DNA of 64,000 bases. It comes from Fodinibius sp034521915. GTDB taxonomy: Bacteria > Bacteroidota > Rhodothermia > Balneolales > Balneolaceae. The notes beneath the pieces were generated by a model that saw nothing but the letters and a program-made list of their open reading frames with translations, made no database searches and was not told the origin of the DNA. Both the position numbers and the translations under genes were made by a program. The stretch covers positions 372,001 to 436,000 of the forward strand of contig NZ_JAXHLU010000004.1 of assembly GCF_034521915.1 (NCBI RefSeq), given 5' to 3'. Positions 8,201 to 15,687 of the stretch are shown here, piece after piece (position 1 is the stretch's first letter; every line of letters begins with the position of its first letter).

Positions 8201-9175
8201 TTATAGCCAGTGATGTTTTTGATACCAGTGGATGGTACGCGAAATCCCTTCACCCAACGAGTATTGCGGGGTATAGCCAAGTTCACGGTGTGCTTTTTCA
8301 TGGGAGCACGTCCATTCCAAAATTAATTCTTTTGCTTTTTCCCTGTTAAGAACGGGATAAACTCCAAAAAATGATGCAGCTTTTTCTACCGTGCCCGCGA
8401 TGGTTTTTACAAGCTTGGGCTTAACGTAAATGGGTAACGTTTTTTTACCTAACACTTTAGAAGTAGTTCCGCGAATTTGATTCCAGGTGTAGATTTCCGG
8501 CCCGGATATAAAATAGGTATGAACTCCTTTGTCGGTTTGACCCACTGCTTTTAAAATCCCATTAATTACATCACCCACATAAATCATCGAAATTTTGGGA
8601 TGCTCACCATCGCCAATAATGGGACAGATCCGTTTATTGACCATCTTAAAGAAGCTGTAGATTTGATCTTCGCGCGGACCATAAACAGCGGGCGGACGCA
8701 AAACAGTAATAGAGGTATTTCCATTTGATACCTCGTGTATAACTTTCTCCATTTCTTTTTTAGATTTCCCATAATTACTAATGGGATTCATCGGCTGGTC
8801 TTCGGTAACAGGACCGTCTTCGCTGGGGCCGGCTGCAGCCAACGATGATAGTACTACCATTTTGGGAACGCCTTCTTTTTGTGCAATACGGAGAAGGTTT
8901 TCAGTGGCATCCACATTAGCATGCCTCAGCTCCTCATAAGTGGGGGCTTTCACACGTCCGGCAATATGAAAAATCACATCTACATCTTTGAGGGCTTTTT
9001 TAAGCACAGGCAGGTCATCAAGATCACCGTGGACACGAGTAAAATCCTTGTTCTTAAGCCATTTTTCATTGTTGCGAATGAGACAACGTACCTCAGAATA
9101 GTCGTCAGAATCTATTAACGTATCGGCCAGATGACTTCCAATAAAACCTGTGCCGCCGGTTACGAAGGCTTTCAT
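8201..9175 (-). CDS. NAD(P)-dependent epimerase/dehydratase (extended SDR); candidate ceramide-pathway reductase
   Basis: An extended SDR of 324 residues with an N-terminal Rossmann glycine motif (VTGGTGFIGSHL) and the active-site pair Tyr-x3-Lys in SNYGKSK near residue 140. These families oxidise, reduce or epimerise sugar or lipid substrates with NAD(P). It is divergent from two glycosyltransferases and lies about 2.5 kb from a serine-palmitoyltransferase-like gene. In known bacterial sphingolipid loci the 3-ketosphinganine/ceramide reductase (CerR) is an enzyme of this epimerase-like class, so that role is plausible but inferred from context. A nucleotide-sugar epimerase is the alternative. 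ATG 9175 is preferred over a TTG one codon upstream. Confidence 0.8.
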   Translation of the reverse strand: MKAFVTGGTGFIGSHLADTLIDSDDYSEVRCLIRNNEKWLKNKDFTRVHGDLDDLPVLKKALKDVDVIFHIAGRVKAPTYEELRHANVDATENLLRIAQKEGVPKMVVLSSLAAAGPSEDGPVTEDQPMNPISNYGKSKKEMEKVIHEVSNGNTSITVLRPPAVYGPREDQIYSFFKMVNKRICPIIGDGEHPKISMIYVGDVINGILKAVGQTDKGVHTYFISGPEIYTWNQIRGTTSKVLGKKTLPIYVKPKLVKTIAGTVEKAASFFGVYPVLNREKAKELILEWTCSHEKAHRELGYTPQYSLGEGISRTIHWYQKHHWL

Positions 9176-9184
9176 CAAATTTTG

Positions 9185-9192
9185 TATATTTG
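9185..9192 (+). promoter_or_regulatory. Bacteroidota-type -7 element TATATTTG before the first glycosyltransferase
   Basis: TATATTTG matches the TAnnTTTG -7 consensus of Bacteroidota-type housekeeping promoters and points toward the glycosyltransferase operon. No good TTTG -33 element is seen at the usual distance, so the call is tentative. Confidence 0.45.
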
Positions 9193-9280
9193 GGGCCTAA
9201 ATTAAACTGTGATTGTTAAAAACATCTCAAGTTTAAAACAGTTATTAAGATACAAATATCAAAGATGTATTGGAAAATTT

Positions 9281-10435
9281 ATGCAAGAACTTAGAGTTGC
9301 CATCTTTACCGGAAATTACAACCATATTCAGGATGGTGTTTCGTTGACTCTGAATAGGTTAGTTGGGTTTTTAGAGGAAAAAGGCGTTCCGGTAATTGTC
9401 TTTGGACCCACTGTTGATGAGCCGGCTATTGATCATGAAGGAGAATTTGTGCCCGTTCCCTCGGTTCCGGTCCCGGGACGATCAGAATATCGTATTACCG
9501 TTGGATTTCCCGAAAAAGCTCAGCGACGACTTCGAGAATTTGATCCTACGCTTATTCATTTAGCTACCCCCGATGTGTTGGGATTTCGTGCTATGCGGTG
9601 GGCTCAGGCCAATAATATCCAGCTTGTAGCCTCGTATCATACTCATTTTACCAGTTATTTAAAGTATTATAATTTGGATATGCTAGAAGTGCTGGGTTGG
9701 AAATATATTGGCTGGTTTTATAGTCAGTGCAAACATATCTACGTACCCTCGCCTTCGATGGCTGATGAACTTAATGAGGAAGGGATTGATGAAGGTATCC
9801 GGATTTGGGCTCGCGGCGTAAATACGGATCAGTTTAATCCCGATTTTCGGGATATGGAATGGCGCCGATCGATTGGGTTTGAGGATGACGATAAAGTTGT
9901 AACTTTCGTTTCTCGACTTGTTTGGGAAAAAAATCTCCAGACTTTTGTCGATACCGTGAAGCGTCTGCAGCAAAATCACTCCAATATCAGAGCGATGATT
10001 GTGGGTGACGGTCCGGCTAAGAAAGAACTCGAACACATGTTGGCCGAAGCTCATTTTACGGGATTTATTACCGGTGATGAGTTGAGCCGTGCTTATGCCA
10101 GCAGTGATGTATTTCTGTTTCCATCCGAAACTGAAACTTTTGGAAACGTAACGCTCGAAGCGATGTCCAGCGGTTTGCCTTGCGTTGTTGCTGATGCTAC
10201 GGGAAGTCGTTCACTGGTCGAATCAGGGGTAAATGGATTTTTAGCTGCCCCTCGCGACACTCAGGGATTTGCGGAACGGGTGGCTGATATTGCATACGAT
10301 GAAGAGCTTTGGGATCAGATGAGTAAAGCAGCGCGACAAAAAGCGTTGGCTTATTCCTGGGAAAATGTAAACAATAAGTTATTGGAAAATTACCGGGAAG
10401 CGCTCAACGAACCTCAACCTACCCTTAAATTTTAG
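9281..10435 (+). CDS. GT4-family glycosyltransferase (GT-B fold)
   Basis: A 384-residue glycosyltransferase from ATG 9281 (MQELRVAIFTGNYNHIQDGV). The N-terminal acceptor half carries HLATPDVLG and SYHTHFTSYLKYY. The C-terminal nucleotide-sugar half carries the GT4 signature FPSETETFGNVTLEAMSSG, with the E-x7-E acidic pair. It resembles the phosphatidylinositol-mannosyltransferase/SqdX-like branch that acts on lipid acceptors at the inner face of the membrane. An upstream GTG (9209) in the same frame would add 24 basic residues with no family similarity that I can see. It lies immediately upstream of another GT4 gene and of a sphingolipid-type synthase, so a glycolipid acceptor is likely. Confidence 0.88.
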   Translation: MQELRVAIFTGNYNHIQDGVSLTLNRLVGFLEEKGVPVIVFGPTVDEPAIDHEGEFVPVPSVPVPGRSEYRITVGFPEKAQRRLREFDPTLIHLATPDVLGFRAMRWAQANNIQLVASYHTHFTSYLKYYNLDMLEVLGWKYIGWFYSQCKHIYVPSPSMADELNEEGIDEGIRIWARGVNTDQFNPDFRDMEWRRSIGFEDDDKVVTFVSRLVWEKNLQTFVDTVKRLQQNHSNIRAMIVGDGPAKKELEHMLAEAHFTGFITGDELSRAYASSDVFLFPSETETFGNVTLEAMSSGLPCVVADATGSRSLVESGVNGFLAAPRDTQGFAERVADIAYDEELWDQMSKAARQKALAYSWENVNNKLLENYREALNEPQPTLKF

Positions 10436-10449
10436 TTTAATTTTTAATC

Positions 10450-11589
10450 GTGCGAATTTTATACGTTTCTCATACACATCCGCCAGAAGGAGAAATCCTT
10501 GAAAATGTAGGTGGAATGCAGCGAGTAAGTCAGCAGTTGATAAATGAACTCAGGCGCAAAAATGAGGTAGAAGTTTTTACAGAGACGATTAACGTATCTG
10601 AAGATGGTAAAATAGCTTTGCAAACTGCTGCCTTTCTTTTTAGAAACTTGTTTGAACTACCTCATAAAGTTCGCGAATGCGATGCCGATGTAGTGGTATT
10701 TTCGTCAATGGTTACGGCAAGTCTGGCCTATTTTATTCGGGATAAAGTTTCGGTACCGATGATTACTATAAATCACGGTCGTGATGTTACTCTGCCGGTT
10801 AAAATTTATCAGTGGTTTGTACCAAAGATTTTTGAAAATCTTGATGGTGTTATTTCCGTATCTCGTGCAACGCGGCAAGAATGCATAAAGAGGGGAATGG
10901 ATCCCGAAAAAGGAGTGGCATTGCCGAACGGATTTGATTTTAAAAAGCTGAACAATTTTCCGGATAAAAAAGAATCCCGAAATCGATTGCAGCAGAACTT
11001 TCGGATTCCACTCGAAAATAAGTTTATGCTTCTTACTGTTGGGCGAAAAGTTAAACGCAAGGGACATGAATGGTTTATACGCGAAGTTATGCCCAGGTTG
11101 GGTGATAATATTGTTTATGTAACGGTGGGAGATGGCCCGGAGTTTGATAATATTGTTGAGGCAGTTAATCAATCAGAATGCGAAGATCGTATCTTTCTTT
11201 TGGGACGACAACCTGATGAAGTATTGAACCAGGCTTATGCAGCTGCTGATCTCTTTGTGATGCCTAATATTCCGGTAGAAGGGGATATGGAAGGATTCGG
11301 TATTGTACTACTCGAAGCTAACATGGCACGAACACCTGCTGTAGCTGCTGATCTCGAAGGTATAAAGGATGTAGTTACCCAGGGTGAGAACGGATATCGT
11401 GTGCCGACTCGTGATGCCGACCAATTTGCAGAAACAGTAAATAATATTCTTTCCAATAATTTGGAACAATTTTCGAAGCAAACGCGTAGTTATGTGCAAG
11501 AGCAATTTAGTTGGAAGCATGTAGCAGACCAGTATATTGATTTTTTTCAAACTATAAACAACAGATATACTCCTGAGAACTCTAATTAA
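10450..11589 (+). CDS. GT4-family glycosyltransferase (GT-B fold), second copy
   Basis: A 379-residue GT-B glycosyltransferase beginning at GTG 10450, 14 bases after the previous gene. Visible features are the N-terminal GGMQRVSQQLINEL region, SVSRATRQECIKRGMD in the linker, LLTVGRKVKRKGHEW at the start of the donor domain, and the donor-site motif EGDMEGFGIVLLEANMA with its paired glutamates. Glycine-rich GGMQR loops near residue 25 bind the donor phosphate in this family. It differs enough from its neighbour to add a different sugar or linkage. Context suggests stepwise glycosylation of a membrane lipid or surface polymer. Confidence 0.88.
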   Translation: MRILYVSHTHPPEGEILENVGGMQRVSQQLINELRRKNEVEVFTETINVSEDGKIALQTAAFLFRNLFELPHKVRECDADVVVFSSMVTASLAYFIRDKVSVPMITINHGRDVTLPVKIYQWFVPKIFENLDGVISVSRATRQECIKRGMDPEKGVALPNGFDFKKLNNFPDKKESRNRLQQNFRIPLENKFMLLTVGRKVKRKGHEWFIREVMPRLGDNIVYVTVGDGPEFDNIVEAVNQSECEDRIFLLGRQPDEVLNQAYAAADLFVMPNIPVEGDMEGFGIVLLEANMARTPAVAADLEGIKDVVTQGENGYRVPTRDADQFAETVNNILSNNLEQFSKQTRSYVQEQFSWKHVADQYIDFFQTINNRYTPENSN

Positions 11590-11606
11590 TATTATCTTAT
11601 TGATAA

Positions 11607-11638
11607 TTTGATTGACGGTTAATATGGAAGTATATTTG
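11607..11638 (+). promoter_or_regulatory. Bacteroidota-type promoter TTTG-N20-TATATTTG
   Basis: TTTG at 11607-11610 and TATATTTG at 11631-11638 are separated by 20 bases, fitting the -33/-7 arrangement of Bacteroidota-type promoters. The ATG of the palmitoyltransferase-like gene follows 31 bases later, so this gene probably has its own promoter downstream of the glycosyltransferases. Confidence 0.7.
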
Positions 11639-11669
11639 CAACGATAAGCACTTATTTAAAAGCCGAAAA

Positions 11670-12923
11670 ATGGAACGAATGGCTGATTCTAAATCAGATG
11701 TAAAATCAAACGATATTTTTGCCAAGGCCTACGATTTTACCAAAGCTGAGGAAATAAAATCCAAGGGACTTTATCCCTACTTCAAGCCCCTTCAAGCTAC
11801 CGACGGGACAACGGTTCAGATCGACGGTCGCGAAGTAATTATGGCCGGCTCCAATAACTACCTGGGATTGACAAATGATCCGCGTGTTATTGAGGCTGCT
11901 ACCGAAGTTTTAAAAGTTTATGGAACAGGTTGTACAGGGTCTCGGTATTTGAACGGTACGCTTGATTTGCATATCGAGCTTGAAGAGAAATTAGCAGAGT
12001 TTATGCGCAAAGATTCCTGTGTGTTGTTTAGCACGGGATACCAAACTAATGAAGGTGCGATTCAGACTATTGCAGGTCGTAAAGATGTGATCTTTTCCGA
12101 TAAAGATAATCACGCCTGTATTGTAACGGGAACACTTGTTTCGAATGCCAAGACGATGCGTTTTCAGCATAATGACATGGAACAGCTGGAGATGTTGATG
12201 AACCGTGCCGAAGAGGATGCCGGCAAAATTATTGTTAGCGACGGTGTCTTTTCGATGTCGGGAACTATTGCAAATGTCCCGGAGCTTGTACAACTGAAGA
12301 ACAAATATGATGCTCGTCTTTATCTCGATGATGCTCATGCAATTGGTGTGATTGGTGAGGGCGGCCGTGGTTCAGCTTCAACATTTGATTTGCTGGATGA
12401 GGTCGATTTGATTAGTGGAACATTTTCAAAATCATTTGCTTCGCTTGGTGGATTTTTGGTTGGCGATCATGAAGTAATTGAATATATCCGACACAATTCG
12501 CCCGCACATATTTTTAGTGCGTCTATGCCTCCCGCCAACGTAGCAACAGTTCTTAAAGCACTTGAAATCTTACAGGATGAAACCTGGCGTCTGGAGCGAT
12601 TGGATGAGATTTCCAATTATATGCGGGAATCGCTACGCGATATGGGCTTTAACGTCTGGAGCAGTCAAACGCCAATTATTCCGGTGGTAATCGGCGAAAT
12701 GATGGATTGCTTTAAGTTTTGGAAAGGTCTTTTTGAAGCTGGTGTTTATGTGAATGCAGTGGTTCCTCCCGGAGTACCACGCGGTCAATCACTGGTCCGC
12801 ACCAGTTATATGGCAACGCATACTGATGACCATTTGGATCGCATTCTCGATGCCTTCCGTAAAGTGGGTATCGAGCAAGGTATTATTGATCAGAATGGCC
12901 ATTCACTTCTCGAAATGGATTAA
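11670..12923 (+). CDS. Serine palmitoyltransferase-like alpha-oxoamine synthase
   Basis: A PLP enzyme of 417 residues in the alpha-oxoamine synthase family. It joins an amino acid to an acyl thioester with loss of CO2. Key sites are GTGCTGSRYLNGTLDLHIE near residue 85, His148 (DNHAC), DDAH at 220-223, and the PLP lysine Lys254 in TFSKSFASLGGF. The loop PPGVPRGQSLVR (366-377) resembles the PPATP-type loop of serine palmitoyltransferases and is not expected in Kbl or BioF. SPT is therefore my first choice, making 3-ketosphinganine from serine and palmitoyl thioester. A cysteate-using homologue for capnine/sulfonolipid synthesis, as in the related Salinibacter, is a real alternative. The next gene starts 3 bases after the stop. 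Confidence 0.85.
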   Translation: MERMADSKSDVKSNDIFAKAYDFTKAEEIKSKGLYPYFKPLQATDGTTVQIDGREVIMAGSNNYLGLTNDPRVIEAATEVLKVYGTGCTGSRYLNGTLDLHIELEEKLAEFMRKDSCVLFSTGYQTNEGAIQTIAGRKDVIFSDKDNHACIVTGTLVSNAKTMRFQHNDMEQLEMLMNRAEEDAGKIIVSDGVFSMSGTIANVPELVQLKNKYDARLYLDDAHAIGVIGEGGRGSASTFDLLDEVDLISGTFSKSFASLGGFLVGDHEVIEYIRHNSPAHIFSASMPPANVATVLKALEILQDETWRLERLDEISNYMRESLRDMGFNVWSSQTPIIPVVIGEMMDCFKFWKGLFEAGVYVNAVVPPGVPRGQSLVRTSYMATHTDDHLDRILDAFRKVGIEQGIIDQNGHSLLEMD

Positions 12924-12926
12924 GTT

Positions 12927-14060
12927 GTGAAAACTACTCAGCGAATAAATGGTATTACGCTTGCCACCACTAAAAAAGAGCGTAAGCAATTTATAAATTT
13001 TCCATATCAGCATTATTCTGAAGATGAGAATTGGATTCCTCCATTAAAAATGGAGCAGAAAAAACTCATCGATACAGAGAATAATCCATTCTATAATAAT
13101 GGTGATATTGCCTTGTTTTTAGCCGAGCAGGATGGTGAACTCTGTGGAAGAATAGCCGCTATACAGGATCGTCGCTATAATGAACATCACAACAACAAGA
13201 CTGGTTTTTTTGGGTTCTTTGAGTGTATTAATGATCAGTCGGTGGCTAACCTTTTATTTAAAGTGGCAGGCGACTGGCTAAAACAGCGTGGACATACCGA
13301 TGTCTTGGGTCCGGCAAATCCGAGCATGATGGATGAGATCGGTATTTTGGTTGATGGTTTTGAATATGAACCCAGCTTCATGATGCCATATCACAAGCCT
13401 TACTATGATGATTTGATCACCAATGCCGGACTTGAAAAGGAGATGGATTTGTATGCTTTTCGGGTGACGCAGGCTAATGTAACACTAGATCGAATTTATC
13501 GAGCTGAAGAGATTGTCCGCCGCCGATTACCTAAACTCAAGATCCGCGAGATTGATACCAAAAATATTGATCAAGAAGTGGAAATTGTACGAAATATATT
13601 TAACCAGGCATGGTCGCAGAATTGGGGGTTTATTCCGCTTTCAAAAGAAGAGTTGGAAGAGTTGGCCAGTGATCTGAAGCTTATACTGGATCCGAAAGTT
13701 GCCCATGTGGCAGAAGTTGACGGTGAGCCGGTAGCCTTTTCGATTGCTCTTCCGGATTTAAATCAAGCCTTGAAACATACCGACGGAACATTGTTTCCAA
13801 CAGGTATTTTTAAGTTGCTTTGGCACCGTCGAAATATTAATCAAATTCGTACAGCCTTGATGGGAGTTATTCCAGAATATCAGGGCAGAGGCATTGATGC
13901 TCTGCTCCATAAAGAGGCAATAATTAACGGTAGGGAAGTCGGGTATAATTCGTCTGAGTTGAGTTGGGTTTTGGAATCTAACAAAAATATGATTCGTGTG
14001 GCTGAGAAGCTTGGTGCCAATATTGAAAAGACCTATCGCATGTACCAAAAGGATTTGTAG
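12927..14060 (+). CDS. GNAT-fold N-acyltransferase; candidate bacterial ceramide synthase
   Basis: A 377-residue protein starting at GTG 12927, only 3 bases after the upstream stop, so translation is probably coupled. It belongs to a large GNAT-like family with INFPYQHYSEDENWIPPL, the strand GFFGFFECINDQ, PSFMMPYHKPYY and a C-terminal acyl-CoA loop IPEYQGRGIDALLH (the Q/R-x2-G-x-G/A pattern). The bacterial ceramide synthase of Caulobacter has been assigned to a GNAT-type family, and here the gene follows an SPT-like enzyme directly. I therefore infer N-acylation of the long-chain base. The family call is firm; the substrate is inference from position. Confidence 0.75.
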   Translation: MKTTQRINGITLATTKKERKQFINFPYQHYSEDENWIPPLKMEQKKLIDTENNPFYNNGDIALFLAEQDGELCGRIAAIQDRRYNEHHNNKTGFFGFFECINDQSVANLLFKVAGDWLKQRGHTDVLGPANPSMMDEIGILVDGFEYEPSFMMPYHKPYYDDLITNAGLEKEMDLYAFRVTQANVTLDRIYRAEEIVRRRLPKLKIREIDTKNIDQEVEIVRNIFNQAWSQNWGFIPLSKEELEELASDLKLILDPKVAHVAEVDGEPVAFSIALPDLNQALKHTDGTLFPTGIFKLLWHRRNINQIRTALMGVIPEYQGRGIDALLHKEAIINGREVGYNSSELSWVLESNKNMIRVAEKLGANIEKTYRMYQKDL

Positions 14061-14153
14061 CATCAAATTTTAGCTCTTGTGGGGTTCTTTGATGATCTGA
14101 TTTGGAGCAAATTTTACTGCCCTCCCAGACTCCGAAATCTCCGAAAAATTTCC

Positions 14154-14161
14154 TACCTTTG
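14154..14161 (+). promoter_or_regulatory. Bacteroidota-type -7 element TACCTTTG before fumC
   Basis: TACCTTTG matches TAnnTTTG and lies 66 bases before the fumC ATG. No convincing TTTG -33 box is visible upstream. Confidence 0.45.
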
Positions 14162-14227
14162 TATGCCTAAGCAGAATATACTTTCTGCAGTATTGAAAAG
14201 AATTTCTGACTAAAAAAATTGAGTATT

Positions 14228-15622
14228 ATGAGTGATTACCGGATTGAAACTGATTCAATGGGAGAAGTTAAAGTGCCGAAAGATGCTTATTACGGTGCGC
14301 AAACTCAGCGCGCGGTCGATAATTTTCCGGTAAGTGGAATAAGATTTAGCCGGGGATTTATTGAGGCGCTTGGATTGGTTAAGAAAAATGCTGCAAAAGT
14401 AAATGCGGAATTGGGCGAACTTGATGAAGGTGTTGCAGAGGCAATTCAAAGAGCGGCATCGGAAGTAGCAGAAGGTAAGTTTGACGAGGATTTCCCCATT
14501 GATATTTTCCAGACGGGATCGGGGACATCAACTAATATGAATGCCAATGAAATTATTGCAAAACGGGCGAATGAGCTTAAGGGAGATGATGTTGATACCG
14601 AAATTCATCCCAACGATCACGTGAATTATGGACAGAGTTCCAATGACGTTATACCGACTTCAATTCGTATCGCGGCAATCTTAGCTATAAAGAACAATTT
14701 AATTCCCGCTCTGGAGCATTTGCAGCAAGTATTTAAGGAGAAAGGAGAAGAGTTTGCTAATGTTGTTAAAACAGGTCGCACTCATCTTATGGATGCCATG
14801 CCGGTCACGATCAAACAAGAATTTGACGGCTATGCACGTCAGCTTGAGCTTGGTGTTGAACGCTTGGATTCTGCATTAGAGCGAGTGACCGAACTCCCGC
14901 AGGGAGGAACAGCAGTGGGAACGGGATTAAATACCAATCCCAAGTTTGGTTCAGAAATGGCTAAAGCGCTATCCGAGGAAGTTGATGCTGATTTAAGCGA
15001 GGCCCAAAACCATTTTGAAGCACAGGCAACGGTTGATGCCCCTGTGGAATTGAGCAGTCAGCTAAAAACGATTGCTACTGGACTGATGAAGATTGGGAAT
15101 GATCTTCGGTGGATGAACTCCGGCCCCAACAGTGGAATTGGAGAAATTCATATTGAAGCACTGCAGCCGGGCTCCTCAATCATGCCTGGTAAAATTAATC
15201 CAGTCATTGAAGAATCAATTACACAAGTATGTGCGCAGGTAATTGGTAACGATTCTGCAGTAACCGTAGCGGGTCAGTCTGGAAACTTTGAATTAAACGT
15301 TATGCTGCCGGTTGTTGCTCGTAATTTGTTAGAATCAATCAATATTTTAGGAAACGCCGTGCGTAACCTGGCCGATAAATCCGTTTCTCGATTGAGCGTA
15401 AATAAGGAACGTGTTGCCGATATGGTGGGTCGAAATCCCGTGCTGGTTACTGCGTTGAATCCACTGATCGGATACGACAAAGCGGCAAAAATTGCGAAAA
15501 AAGCGTTTTCTGAAAGTCGTCCGGTCAAAGAGGTAGCACGTGAGATGACAGACTTGAGTGATGAAGAATTGGATCAGGCATTAGATCCTATTAAAATGAC
15601 AAAAGGCGGTTTTATGGAGTAG
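14228..15622 (+). CDS. fumC: Fumarate hydratase class II
   Basis: FumC interconverts fumarate and L-malate in the TCA cycle without an iron-sulfur cluster. The 464-residue length is typical. The superfamily signature GSSIMPGKINPV lies near residue 315. TGSGTSTNMNANEI near residue 98, HPNDHVNYGQSSNDV and the GRTHLMDAMP catalytic-histidine region are all intact. I use ATG 14228 (MSDYRIETDSMGE); an upstream TTG (14219) adds only three residues. It is followed after 65 bases by the E1 fusion gene on the same strand, placing two central-carbon enzymes side by side. Confidence 0.96.
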   Translation: MSDYRIETDSMGEVKVPKDAYYGAQTQRAVDNFPVSGIRFSRGFIEALGLVKKNAAKVNAELGELDEGVAEAIQRAASEVAEGKFDEDFPIDIFQTGSGTSTNMNANEIIAKRANELKGDDVDTEIHPNDHVNYGQSSNDVIPTSIRIAAILAIKNNLIPALEHLQQVFKEKGEEFANVVKTGRTHLMDAMPVTIKQEFDGYARQLELGVERLDSALERVTELPQGGTAVGTGLNTNPKFGSEMAKALSEEVDADLSEAQNHFEAQATVDAPVELSSQLKTIATGLMKIGNDLRWMNSGPNSGIGEIHIEALQPGSSIMPGKINPVIEESITQVCAQVIGNDSAVTVAGQSGNFELNVMLPVVARNLLESINILGNAVRNLADKSVSRLSVNKERVADMVGRNPVLVTALNPLIGYDKAAKIAKKAFSESRPVKEVAREMTDLSDEELDQALDPIKMTKGGFME

Positions 15623-15687
15623 GTTTTAAAATAACTATCTGAAAATAATTTATACTGCTGCAAAAGTTTTAACTGAAAACGGATATT

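Noticed and set aside
10705..11172. 155-codon minus-strand ORF opposite the second glycosyltransferase
   Set aside because: Shadow frame of a well-recognised GT4 gene with no plausible protein features.
11670..12923. Call as glycine C-acetyltransferase (Kbl) or BioF
   Set aside because: The PPGVPRGQSLVR loop, length and neighbours fit serine palmitoyltransferase-type enzymes better; no tdh or biotin gene is adjacent.
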